Shown: positions 7,336-14,902, numbered from the stretch's first letter. The stretch is DNA of 16,534 bases from an uncultured Acetatifactor sp. (GCA_910585805.1 CAJUFB010000082.1:1-16534), one strand, 5' to 3'. The notes: a model not told the origin generated them from the sequence alone. Numbers and translations are program-made.

Positions 7336-8037
7336 TTGAAATATGAACAAAAAGTGATTTATCAAATATTATTATCGATTCAAGAGAAACAGTATGTAAA
7401 AAATTATGAATTAAACATTTCACCAATGGAATTCTACGTATTAATTATGGATTTGGTTGATCAAGAGCTTATAATTAATATTCCAGATCCTGAATATAAA
7501 AATAATCAGATTGTTTTTTTCGATATAGAGGGTGCTATATTAACAATTAAAGGAAAAGAAAAACTAGATGAATATCTTTTGGAGGAAAAAATAATGAATA
7601 ACGAAATATTTATTGTTCATGGACATGATGAGGCATTAAAGACTGAAGTTGCGAGGACTATTGAACGGGTAGGATTAAAGGTTACGATTTTACATGAGAA
7701 ACCAAATGAGGGACTTACAATTATACAAAAATTAGAAAAGTATGCAGCTACAGCGGGATATGCAGTTATATTAATGACTCCCGACGATAAAGGTAAATCT
7801 AAGAAAGAAACAAAATATAAAGATAGGGCTAGGCAGAATGTTGTTCTTGAATGGGGATATTTTGTTGGCAAATTAGGGGCTAATAAAGTTTGTGCTATAC
7901 ATACTGAAAATATAGAATTGCCTTCCGATATAAGTGGAGTTCTCTACATTACTTATGATAGTAATGGTGGTTGGAAAATTCAACTGATGAAAGAATTAGA
8001 GAAGGTTGGATATGTTATCAATTGGAGTAACCTCTAA
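7336..8037 (+). CDS. Winged-helix (YjcQ-like) plus TIR-like domain protein
   Basis: A 233-residue two-domain protein. Residues about 1-82 resemble the YjcQ winged-helix family (SPMEFYVLIMDLVDQELI, then LTIKGKEKLDEYL). Residues about 88-233 are a TIR-like nucleotide-binding domain of the class Pfam names CAP12/Pycsar effector TIR (PF10137): FIVHGHDEA at 92-100, LHEKPNEGLTIIQKLE at 119-134, AVILMTPDD at 143-151, RARQNVVLEWGYFVGKLG at 164-181 with candidate catalytic Glu172, and LPSDISGVLYI. Family members are linked to NAD breakdown in anti-phage systems; activity here is inferred. The start is TTG at 7336 behind AGAGGTGAT; a nearby ATG is out of frame. No signal peptide or membrane segment is seen. 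It lies between the XRE gene and an unknown small gene. Confidence 0.85.
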   Translation: MKYEQKVIYQILLSIQEKQYVKNYELNISPMEFYVLIMDLVDQELIINIPDPEYKNNQIVFFDIEGAILTIKGKEKLDEYLLEEKIMNNEIFIVHGHDEALKTEVARTIERVGLKVTILHEKPNEGLTIIQKLEKYAATAGYAVILMTPDDKGKSKKETKYKDRARQNVVLEWGYFVGKLGANKVCAIHTENIELPSDISGVLYITYDSNGGWKIQLMKELEKVGYVINWSNL

Positions 8038-8055
8038 ATTTAGAAAGGAATTGTC

Positions 8056-8385
8056 ATGATATCTGATTTTATTAGTTTATCGCTTGTTGAAAAAAAAGAG
8101 GATACAACTGTCTTTTTACTTGAGTTACCTGACATATATAATGATGACGAAGATGTTATGTCATCTTGTGGCAGGGTAATTGTCAGAAAGGATAAAGATG
8201 GATTCTATTTGATCAATATTACTTTGGATGAAAATTTTGAAAAATTAAGTGAAGGGGAAATTTATGATAGAGATGCTTTGATAGAATCTGTGATGATTAA
8301 TTTGAAAATTCAGACAGATATATCCTATGCTTTGGTAGATGCTATTTTAGTGGATAATAGTGGTGAATATAAGTGTAGTTTCTAA
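8056..8385 (+). CDS. Unknown 109-residue acidic protein
   Basis: I do not recognise this family. It begins with ATG at 8056, behind AGAAAGGA, 18 nt after the TIR-like gene, so it is in the same transcript. The sequence is acidic and alternates predicted strands (TTVFLLELPDIY, GRVIVRKDKDGFYLINITL) with one helix (DALIESVMINLKIQ), giving a compact alpha/beta look. There is no cysteine pair motif, signal peptide or membrane span. Small size and position between an effector-like gene and a larger unknown would suit a partner, sensor or inhibitor, but nothing in the residues decides this. Confidence 0.75.
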   Translation: MISDFISLSLVEKKEDTTVFLLELPDIYNDDEDVMSSCGRVIVRKDKDGFYLINITLDENFEKLSEGEIYDRDALIESVMINLKIQTDISYALVDAILVDNSGEYKCSF

Positions 8386-8415
8386 AGTATACTCATATCA
8401 AAGTTAGTAAGAGTT

Positions 8416-9708
8416 ATGTTGGATTATGATTTTCTTAGAGAATATGAACTTAAAGAAAGAAATAAAATAAATAGAATAGAAATACTTTCTAATCATGATC
8501 AATTTATTACGACAGCGGATGATTTATACCCTGATATAAATATATCAAATGGTATCGTATATCCACGGGGGAATGTACCCATAAAGCTTTTATTGCTGTT
8601 TTATGATAAAATTGCTATATTTGTACCGCCTGCTAATAAATCGTATTTTGAAAAAAAATACAGCATGACCTTTGATGACTTTTTAACATTATCTAGAAAA
8701 GGGATTATTCTGCCGGTTATTGCACATCCCACAGATTATGTAAATAATGATGATTTTGATGAGTTGTTTGAATTAAATCCTCCGTCTATATGGGCTAGGG
8801 GAATAAGCCTGGTTAATACATTTAATATGGATTTTGATGAGGCAGAAAGAGTACTTCCATTAAAAAGAATAGCAGCCTTTACAAATGTTCGCAAACAATG
8901 GCGTAGACATTATCCGGATGTGTCAGAGCAACAGTTAACACAGAATATTATACGAGAATTGTCTACTCTTTTTGCGGATTTGATGGTTTTTGGATATCAG
9001 GATGTTTTGTATAATTTAGTTGATCTTAAGATTCCAGAGTTCCAGATGGTGTATTACCTTAAAACTCTCAATGAATTATTAACGTATCCATATTTATTTG
9101 GGTTGGGTGGGACACCTGTTATAGATTATAAAAGGGCAAAGGATAAGTTTTCGTATTCCTTTCCTATTACAGGAAGGAAAGAAACAATTCCTGATATTAT
9201 TTCTCCAAGTTTACGATATATTCTTGAGGATTTTGATATTTATATTAATGATTTATCAATTGCACAGTTGGTTGAGTATCATCAAGAAAATTATGCAGAA
9301 AAAATGCGCCAAGCAATTAAGAATTTGCAAAATTCCACAGAAACTATGTTTTCTAATAATACTATTTCTTTAAATAGTATATATGATAAAGCTGAAATAG
9401 TAAAATTTGCATTAGATGATTTTCATAAAAGGATTAGTTCAGATATTTCCAGAAAATTGAAGAACATAGAGTTAGAAGTTGCAAATGAAATAAGTTTAAG
9501 TAGTTTGTCTATGGGAAATTTTTTGGTGGAAAATCAATATGGTGAGAATGTTGATATAGCTTATTTGAGTAGATTTAATCTGCCAGTTGGTGATATGTTG
9601 CCTTCTGATATACAAAAAATAGTTAGCAAAGAGGTTATCTCCAAAAGATTTTCTCCGAGTGTTGCAACATTGTGGGAGATAAGAAATAATTTTATGAAAA
9701 AGAGGTAA
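8416..9708 (+). CDS. Unknown 430-residue protein of the TIR-MiaA cluster
   Basis: I cannot assign a function. The N-terminal stretch NGIVYPRGNVPIKLLLLFYD followed by KIAIFVPP (about residues 45-72) resembles the opening of uncharacterised bacterial families such as DUF6236, where a YP motif is followed by a LLyWDKI-x-VP strand-helix unit; this is a weak, remembered resemblance. The rest is mainly helical, with likely coiled-coil around 283-308 and 323-360. No Walker A, nucleotidyltransferase GS...DxD, protease, methylase or nuclease motif was found, and no membrane span. The start ATG at 8416 has only a weak AAGAG site, 30 nt after the previous stop, so expression may be low. Its place next to a TIR-like protein suggests a sensor or scaffold role, which is speculation. 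Confidence 0.8.
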   Translation: MLDYDFLREYELKERNKINRIEILSNHDQFITTADDLYPDINISNGIVYPRGNVPIKLLLLFYDKIAIFVPPANKSYFEKKYSMTFDDFLTLSRKGIILPVIAHPTDYVNNDDFDELFELNPPSIWARGISLVNTFNMDFDEAERVLPLKRIAAFTNVRKQWRRHYPDVSEQQLTQNIIRELSTLFADLMVFGYQDVLYNLVDLKIPEFQMVYYLKTLNELLTYPYLFGLGGTPVIDYKRAKDKFSYSFPITGRKETIPDIISPSLRYILEDFDIYINDLSIAQLVEYHQENYAEKMRQAIKNLQNSTETMFSNNTISLNSIYDKAEIVKFALDDFHKRISSDISRKLKNIELEVANEISLSSLSMGNFLVENQYGENVDIAYLSRFNLPVGDMLPSDIQKIVSKEVISKRFSPSVATLWEIRNNFMKKR

Positions 9709-9723
9709 GATAGGAGCTTCAGT

Positions 9724-10632
9724 ATGTCGATTCAAAAAGTTGTTGTTATATTAGGAACTAATGCTTCTGGAAAAAGTTCAATAGGGTTAGAATTAGCCAA
9801 AGAATTTAATGGGGAAATAATATCAGCAGATTCAAGACAAATTTATAAAGGATTTGATTTTTGTAGTGGAAAGGTAACAAAAGAAGAAGCACTTATTATT
9901 CCACACTATTTGATTGATATTTGTGATATAGGCGATACTTTTTCTGTTGCCGATTTTCAAGAACATTGCTATCGCATTATTCCAGAAATTTCTAAGAGAG
10001 GAAGAATCCCTTTTATCGTTGGTGGGACTGGTCTATATATTGATTCAGTCACTAAGGGATATAAATTAAAAAATAGTTCACCTGACTTATTAATGAGGGA
10101 ACATTTAGAGGGAAAAAATGTAGAAGAATTACAAAAAATGTTAATAGGTTTAGGCATAGATTATAGAAAGGATGATTCCTCTTTTTTTTCGAATAAAAGA
10201 AGGTTGATTCGATTAATAGAAAAATGGAACAGTGGTGAATCCTTAGAGGATGAGAAATGTGAGCCGAGATTCGAAACTTTGCAATTAGGAGTTACATGGC
10301 CAAAAGAAATTTTGCACAAAAGAATAGAAGATAGGCTTTCTAAAAGGATAGAACAAGGGATGATAGAAGAGGTACAACAATATATTAATAAGGGAGGAAA
10401 TATTGACTTTTTAATAAGCCTTGGTTTAGAGTATAAATATATTTACTGGTATTTAAGTGGAAAGTATAGGACATTGGATGAGTTTTATTTGGAAATGAGT
10501 AGAGCAATAAAAAGATTTGCAAAAAAGCAAATGACCTGGTTTAGACGTAACAATAATATTATTTGGATAGATATGGAACATGATCCTTTGAGTCAGGCCA
10601 ACTCGAAAATAGAACAATTTTTGAGTAATTAG
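9724..10632 (+). CDS. miaA: MiaA-family tRNA dimethylallyltransferase in mobile cargo
   Basis: A 302-residue protein with the full MiaA layout. Walker A is GTNASGKS at 11-18 (usual form GPTASGKT/S). ADSRQIYKGFDF at 36-46 corresponds to DSMQVYRGMDI and keeps the catalytic Asp37 and substrate-reading Gln39. HYLIDICDIGDTFSVADF at 61-78 and IVGGTGLYIDS at 98-108 are conserved, as are NKRRLIRLIE at 157-166, RLSKRIEQGMIEEV at 204-217 and FAKKQMTWFRR at 265-275. The known reaction adds a dimethylallyl group to N6 of A37 in tRNAs that read codons starting with U. The length is normal. Unlike chromosomal miaA (usually near mutL, hfq or hydrolases), it sits at the end of an AT-rich cargo cluster, 15 nt after the 430-aa gene with TAGGAG before it, so it is probably an additional copy. 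Changes in usually fixed positions (Pro to Thr in Walker A, Met to Arg before Gln39) suggest divergence; free-nucleotide prenylation is an alternative. Confidence 0.88.
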   Translation: MSIQKVVVILGTNASGKSSIGLELAKEFNGEIISADSRQIYKGFDFCSGKVTKEEALIIPHYLIDICDIGDTFSVADFQEHCYRIIPEISKRGRIPFIVGGTGLYIDSVTKGYKLKNSSPDLLMREHLEGKNVEELQKMLIGLGIDYRKDDSSFFSNKRRLIRLIEKWNSGESLEDEKCEPRFETLQLGVTWPKEILHKRIEDRLSKRIEQGMIEEVQQYINKGGNIDFLISLGLEYKYIYWYLSGKYRTLDEFYLEMSRAIKRFAKKQMTWFRRNNNIIWIDMEHDPLSQANSKIEQFLSN

Positions 10633-10745
10633 AATGGTGTTAGTCAATAAGTGTGTTGGCGCAACAATCAAAGGCTGATATTCCGGCATTCGAAATTGCC
10701 CAAAATACGCATACCAACACAGATGTTGACTAACGCCATTAGAAT
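10628..10745. mobile_element. MITE-like element with 8-bp target duplication
   Basis: Terminal inverted repeats of 24 nt (10636-10659 and 10714-10737) match at 20 positions and begin GG(T/C)GTTAGTCAA; the inner eight bases TGTGTTGG pair exactly with CCAACACA. The 102-bp unit is flanked by the direct repeat ATTAGAAT at 10628-10635 and 10738-10745, as expected for an 8-bp target duplication. It carries no gene. The left copy of the duplication contains the miaA stop codon (TAG at 10630-10632), and removing the element plus one copy leaves that stop unchanged, so the protein was not altered. The parent transposase family is not identified; 8-bp duplications occur in several IS families. Confidence 0.8.
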
Positions 10746-10791
10746 TCTTAAACCTATTATTTGATTATTAGTTAGCAATAATAATATTTAT

Positions 10792-10823
10792 AAAAATGGC
10801 TTGCTCTTGGCAAGCCATTTTTA
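10792..10823 (+). terminator. Intrinsic terminator of the cargo cluster
   Basis: AAAAATGGCTTG pairs perfectly with CAAGCCATTTTT around a 7-nt loop (CTCTTGG). The A-run and T-run make it able to work in both directions. It lies 160 nt after miaA, now separated from it by the MITE-like element. Confidence 0.92.
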
Positions 10824-10887
10824 TGTCAGAATGCTGTTTCCATATAAAATAATTCGTGGATTTAGGTAAAATATAATTCAAGGACGT

Positions 10888-11073
10888 TGGGTGCAAAAAA
10901 TAGCGATAGCACCTCTGAAAAACAGGCTATCGTTAAATTTTACACTATGGAATATCGAAAGTGCGACAATTCCGACTAATAAAACGATAGCCGCCCACGT
11001 ATGGGTGCATCTGCTTTTTTGAAAAGTGTTCATTTTACTGCGTTTGCGGTAAATGTAAAAACGATAGCACCCA
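10888..11073. repeat. Cluster of four CGATAGC words in direct and inverted order near the attachment site
   Basis: CGATAGC occurs at 10904-10910, 10985-10991 and 11062-11068, and its complement at 10926-10932. GGCTATCGTT (10925-10934) and AACGATAGCC (10983-10992) are a perfect 10-nt inverted repeat. The outermost copies carry the extension GCACC, and GGTGC recurs at 10890-10894. CCCA-CGTA-TGGG lies at 10994-11005. A 73-codon frame on the minus strand (10878-11099) covers the stretch but lacks a clear ribosome site and is probably not a gene. The layout suggests protein-binding sites or structured RNA beside the junction; the purpose is unknown. Confidence 0.6.
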
Positions 11074-11125
11074 AGAAATAATTGTATCAATTTGGACACG
11101 CAATATGGCCTGGGAGGACGGGCCC
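11050..11125. other. Probable right attachment site (attR) in the GH89 gene
   Basis: AT-rich element sequence ends and GH89-coding sequence begins between about 11091 and 11107 (TGGACACGCAATATGGCC). GH89 similarity starts at residues NMAWEDG; upstream codons in the same frame do not resemble the family and reach a stop at 10988. Large serine recombinases join at a 2-bp core, so only a very short identity with the left end is expected. The core cannot be named without the left junction. Confidence 0.6.
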
Positions 11126-12424
11126 GTTGACTGCGGACAGTATGTGCGGGAGTATGCGAAATCCCGTTACGGCGGGAGCGACAGCCATCTGGAGCGGGCC
11201 TGGGACATCCTGCTGCACACGGCGTACTGGAAAAAGGACATGTACGCCCAGGGGGCAGGGGAATCCGTCATAAACGCAAGGCCCTCCGAGACCTTCCGCT
11301 CCGCCTCCACCTGGGGGCACAGCGCCTTTGAATATGACCAGAAGGCCCTGGAACAGGCCCTGCCGGAATTGATTGCGGCCTACGACGATTATCAGGATTC
11401 GGAAACATTCCGGTACGACCTGGTGGATGTGGCGAAGCAGATCCTCTCCAACGCAGCCAACAGCCTACACCGGCAGATGATGGCGGCATATTATGGCAGG
11501 AATCTGGAGTTGTTTGAGAAGCTTTCCGGAAAGTTCCTGGACCTGATTCGGCTGGAGGACAGGATACTGGGCTTTTGCCCTGATTTTACCCTGGAGACTT
11601 GGATTCAGGCTTCCAGGAACGTGCTGGCAGGGGCGGACGAACAGGAAAAGGATCTGTTTGAGTTCAACGCCAGGGCGCTGATCACCACATGGGGGGATTA
11701 TCAGAACAGCGAGGACTGTCTGCTGGATTATTCTAACCGCCAATGGGCCGGGGTCATGGAGAGCTATTGCCTGAAACGGTGGGAGGACTTCGTCCGGCGG
11801 TATACGGACAGCCTGAAGACAGGCAGGGAGCCGGAGCCCTTCGCGTATTTTCCCATGGAATGGGCGTGGACTAACCGGAAGACGAGGGAGGATGCGCCAG
11901 AGCATGCTACTTCCGGGGATAGCCTGAAAATGCTGGCAGAAAAGGTTTTCCGGGAATACTCCCAGACGGCCATGGAGAGAGACGAGGCCTATCAGGCGGT
12001 TTCCGAGCCCGTGAACCTGGCGCTGGGCCTGCAGGTCACCGGCAGCATGGAGGCAGACCCGGCATACCCTTACGTCAACCTGACGGACGGCAGGCTGGAC
12101 ACAGTGTGGAAAGCGGCAAAGGTACAGTGGCCTGTCTCGCTGACCATAGACCTGGGCCGGGAGAGCTATATCAGCCGGATCGAGTTCTCCATGCCCCAGG
12201 TGGCCGGGGATTTTCCTCTGTCCTATTCGGTTGAGGTCTTTGAAAAGGGAGCATGGACGGCCCTCCCTGTGGCGGAGAGAGAGACCCTGCTGGGAACGAT
12301 TTCCGTCCCATGCAGCTGCATTGCGTCCGGGGTACGGCTATCCCTGCGCGAAAAACAGCCCTGGGGACTGCCGGCGGAGCTTGCCGGGTTCTCCGTATAC
12401 GGCTTTGAACGGCCATCTCTGTAA
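11105..12424 (+). pseudogene. Alpha-N-acetylglucosaminidase (GH89), 3' part, interrupted by the element
   Basis: The 439 codons match the C-terminal helical domain of the NAGLU/GH89 family. YVREYAKSRYG, FRYDLVDVAKQIL, FTLETWIQASRNVL, EFNARALITTWG and DYSNRQWAGVMESYCLKRW parallel the human enzyme. Residues about 298-436 add an F5/8 (CBM32-like) carbohydrate-binding domain (VNLALGLQVTGS, LTDGRLDTVWKA, SLTIDLG). The entire N-terminal domain and barrel are missing: the two catalytic glutamates of the family (Glu316 and Glu446 in human NAGLU) lie before this point. The ATG at 11105 has no ribosome site and matches an internal Met. The enzyme removes terminal alpha-GlcNAc from mucin-type or heparan-like glycans. 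As long as the element stays in place no active enzyme can be made from this piece; the 5' half should be at the left end of the element. Confidence 0.92.
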
Positions 12425-12501
12425 CGGCGAGGGCGGGGCTGGCGGATGGGGGTTTTAAGAGGTATGCTTTGGAGGGCAGCGAGCCTTCGGAAGGGAGATT
12501 G

Positions 12502-14835
12502 ATGCGGAAATGGGAAAAATGTTTGGGGAATCATGGGAAGCGGAATAAACGCATTCCCTGGAAGAGAAGCGGGAGCGCTCCGGGAAATGCGCTGCGGACA
12601 GGCCTGCGGCTTGCGCTCATGGCAATCGTGTCTGCCCTGACGGGATGCGCCGACAGCGGGGGAGAGCCGGTCTATGAGGCGGAATTTGTGGATTTGGATA
12701 TTCCTGAAGCCGAAACCTATTATGGAATCGACGTTGACTTCTCCCTCTTCGGCGATGAACTGTATTATGTCACCCGGAGCAGCGGGGAAATAGACCCCGA
12801 GACAGGCTTTCCGGAGGCTATATATAACGCATACTGCCTGCAGCTTGGGGAAGCCGGAGAGGCGCGCAGTCTTCCCATAGAGTGGGAAAGCGATACGCTC
12901 ATGGAGTATTTTAAGATTCAGCCGGATAGAGACGGGAATTATTTAGCGGCATATAAGAAGGGCAACGGGATTTACCTGGAGAAATACGATGATGCCGGAG
13001 TCCAGCTTTTTACACGCCAGGCAGCAATGAGGGAAGAAGCGGAGTCCGGGCAGTATATAAATGAAGGTATTGCAGGCATGGCCCAGGACGGGAGCGGGAA
13101 TGTATACATTGCGGTGAAGAATGACATCTATCTGCTGGATGCGAAAGGGGAAAACTGCCAGACAGTCTCTCTGGAGACGGAAAGCAACTGGGACGCTGTG
13201 GAAAGCATAGCCTGTGGCCTGGATGGGAATGTGTACTGTACTATGAATCGGAAGATGTACCGAATCGAATCCGGCAGGGTCGAAGAGACGGGCCATGTGC
13301 CCTCTAATTTCGGGATGGCACCTGTAAACGAGACGGAGTTCCTTGTGGCGGACTATGATAAACTGAACCTCTATCGGATGGAGGAGGATACCCTGACTGA
13401 CGTGGTAGAGTGGCAGGACTGCGACCTGGACACGGAGCGTCTGCTGGGATTTACAAGGCTTGAGGATGGCAGCACGGCTGTGCTGTTCTGGGAAGATCCG
13501 GGGGTGAGGATAGCCCTGATCCGGGAGACAGACGGGCGGGGAGCGCCCCGGCGGGAAACCGTTACCCTGGGCGTGGTGTCGCGAAATGACAGTCTGCGGA
13601 AAGCGGCTTTGGCTTACAACCGCCAGGGAGGTCCTTATCGGATAAAGATAAAGCAGTACTGGGATAATATGTTAGGTTCAGGGCAGACAATCAAGGAAGC
13701 CAGCGCCAATCTGAACCTGGACATCGTATCCGGCAACTGTCCGGACATCGTCAATCTGCAGTATGGCAGCCTGGGCAGCATCGCCTCCAAAGGAGTGCTG
13801 GAGGATCTGACGCGTTTTCTGGAGGAGAGCGAGCTGGAAAAGGAAGATTTCGTGGATGCGGTGCTGGAGGCTTATACAGTTGACGGAAAGCTCCTCTCCC
13901 TGCCGAATACCTTCTGCATAAGGACCGTGGCGGTGCGCTCCGACCTGGTGGGCGGGAAGACGGCATGGACGCTGGAGGAGATGATGGAACTGGCGGAGAG
14001 CAGGCCGGAGAGCAGGCTGCTGGCATCTGCCACCAAAGCGGATGTGCTTGACTTCTGCCTGAAGATGAACCTGTCTTATTTTATGGACTGGGAGGCAGGT
14101 ACCTGTAGCTTTGCTTCCGAGGAATTTGGCAGGATTCTGGAATTTTCCAACCGCTTTCCCCTGGAGGAAAGGGAGGGAGAGGATCATGACCAGATCAATG
14201 ACCGCTACAACAAGGGAAAAGTCCTGTTATATCCGGTAAATCTGGTCAGTCCGGACGAAATCAGCTATGTGTATGAGGGATTCGGCAGGAAGGACGTGAC
14301 GTTCATCGGTTACCCCACCATGGACGGCAGCTCCGGGCACAGGCTGGACGGCGCCGGGGGCGCATACGCCATTTTTGCGAAGTCCCCTCATAAAGAAGGG
14401 GCATGGGACTTCCTGGAGGCGCTTCAGGACAGCGAAGCGGAAGGAATCCTGACATTTGCGGAAGGATTTCCGACGAAAAAGGAAAAGCTGGAGGAGCTGC
14501 TGGCAGAATCCATGGAGGATCCCTACAAGGTGGATTGGCAGTCGGGAGAGACCGAAAAGGACAGCAAGGGGAACCCGGTTCGGAGACCCACAAAAACAGA
14601 AGCATTTATGATGCCGGATGGCAGCCTCTATGAGAAGCACTACTATGTACCGCTTCCGGAGGAGGTGGAGGAACTCAGGAGGCTGATCGGCCTTGCCAGG
14701 CCCGCCTGGCAGGACGAGGAGGTCATGAACATCATCCAGGAGGAGACAGCCGCATATTTCCACGGGCAGAAGTCGCTGGAGACGGTGACAGGGCTGATCG
14801 ACAATCGGGTGGGGCTGTATATGAATGAGAGGTGA
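12502..14835 (+). CDS. Extracellular solute-binding lipoprotein with extra N-terminal beta-repeat domain
   Basis: A 777-residue lipoprotein. A basic N-terminus and hydrophobic run (about 33-46) lead to the lipobox ALTGC with Cys49 as the anchor. Residues about 60-350 contain repeats of the type DGNYLAAYKKGNGIYL, GNVYIAVKNDIYLLD and GNVYCTMNRKMYRIE, as in beta-propellers. From about 354 it follows the family 1 solute-binding fold: LGVVSRNDSLRKAALAYNR, then DIVSGNCPDIVNLQ, GVLEDLTRFL, LPNTF, and AYAIFAKSPHKEGAWDFLEAL. It would hand a sugar or oligosaccharide to an ABC importer, whose permeases are not in the window. ATG at 12502 is preferred because AAGGGAG (12491-12497) precedes it; an upstream TTG at 12469 has none. 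It is 77 nt after the GH89 gene, so both may form one glycan-use unit now separated from its promoter by the element. Confidence 0.87.
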   Translation: MRKWEKCLGNHGKRNKRIPWKRSGSAPGNALRTGLRLALMAIVSALTGCADSGGEPVYEAEFVDLDIPEAETYYGIDVDFSLFGDELYYVTRSSGEIDPETGFPEAIYNAYCLQLGEAGEARSLPIEWESDTLMEYFKIQPDRDGNYLAAYKKGNGIYLEKYDDAGVQLFTRQAAMREEAESGQYINEGIAGMAQDGSGNVYIAVKNDIYLLDAKGENCQTVSLETESNWDAVESIACGLDGNVYCTMNRKMYRIESGRVEETGHVPSNFGMAPVNETEFLVADYDKLNLYRMEEDTLTDVVEWQDCDLDTERLLGFTRLEDGSTAVLFWEDPGVRIALIRETDGRGAPRRETVTLGVVSRNDSLRKAALAYNRQGGPYRIKIKQYWDNMLGSGQTIKEASANLNLDIVSGNCPDIVNLQYGSLGSIASKGVLEDLTRFLEESELEKEDFVDAVLEAYTVDGKLLSLPNTFCIRTVAVRSDLVGGKTAWTLEEMMELAESRPESRLLASATKADVLDFCLKMNLSYFMDWEAGTCSFASEEFGRILEFSNRFPLEEREGEDHDQINDRYNKGKVLLYPVNLVSPDEISYVYEGFGRKDVTFIGYPTMDGSSGHRLDGAGGAYAIFAKSPHKEGAWDFLEALQDSEAEGILTFAEGFPTKKEKLEELLAESMEDPYKVDWQSGETEKDSKGNPVRRPTKTEAFMMPDGSLYEKHYYVPLPEEVEELRRLIGLARPAWQDEEVMNIIQEETAAYFHGQKSLETVTGLIDNRVGLYMNER

Positions 14836-14873
14836 AGGGGGTTCCGGGGGGGTTCCGGGAACCGAAATAAAGC

Positions 14874-14902
14874 TTTACACCTGGATGCAGGGCTGTTATA
14901 AT
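14874..14902 (+). promoter_or_regulatory. Promoter upstream of the 60-aa gene
   Basis: TTTACA (14874-14879) and a perfect TATAAT (14897-14902) are 17 nt apart. Expected start near 14909, giving a leader of about 60 nt. A palindromic GGTTC-CGG-GAACC lies just upstream without a T-run. Confidence 0.75.

Larger units (their letters stand above)
1..11104. mobile_element. Right part of an integrated prophage-like element
   Basis: Tail-associated protein, holin and endolysin come in the usual late-gene order, followed by two large serine recombinases, AT-rich cargo and a junction into an interrupted GH89 gene. The left end is outside the window, so size and intactness are unknown. Morphogenesis genes other than one tail fragment are not visible, so a phage-like element other than a complete phage remains possible. 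The right boundary is inferred from where GH89 homology begins (about 11099-11105) and from the return of GC-rich sequence. The boundary is good to about ten bases, not to the nucleotide. Confidence 0.8.

Noticed and set aside
8890..8910. R-x5-H pattern (RKQWRRH, residues 159-165 of the 430-aa protein), as in HEPN ribonucleases
   Set aside because: The pattern is short and occurs by chance; the residue after Arg is not the usual polar one and no surrounding HEPN helix pattern was clear.
10888..11073. CRISPR-like array suggested by repeated GATAGC words
   Set aside because: Repeat units are only 7-10 nt, in both orientations and irregularly spaced; there are no cas genes.
10878..11099. 73-codon frame on the minus strand with a hydrophobic segment (WAAIVLLVGIVALSIF)
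   Set aside because: No ribosome site, and the hydrophobic words come from the repeated GCTATCG sequence; a small membrane protein is not excluded but not supported.
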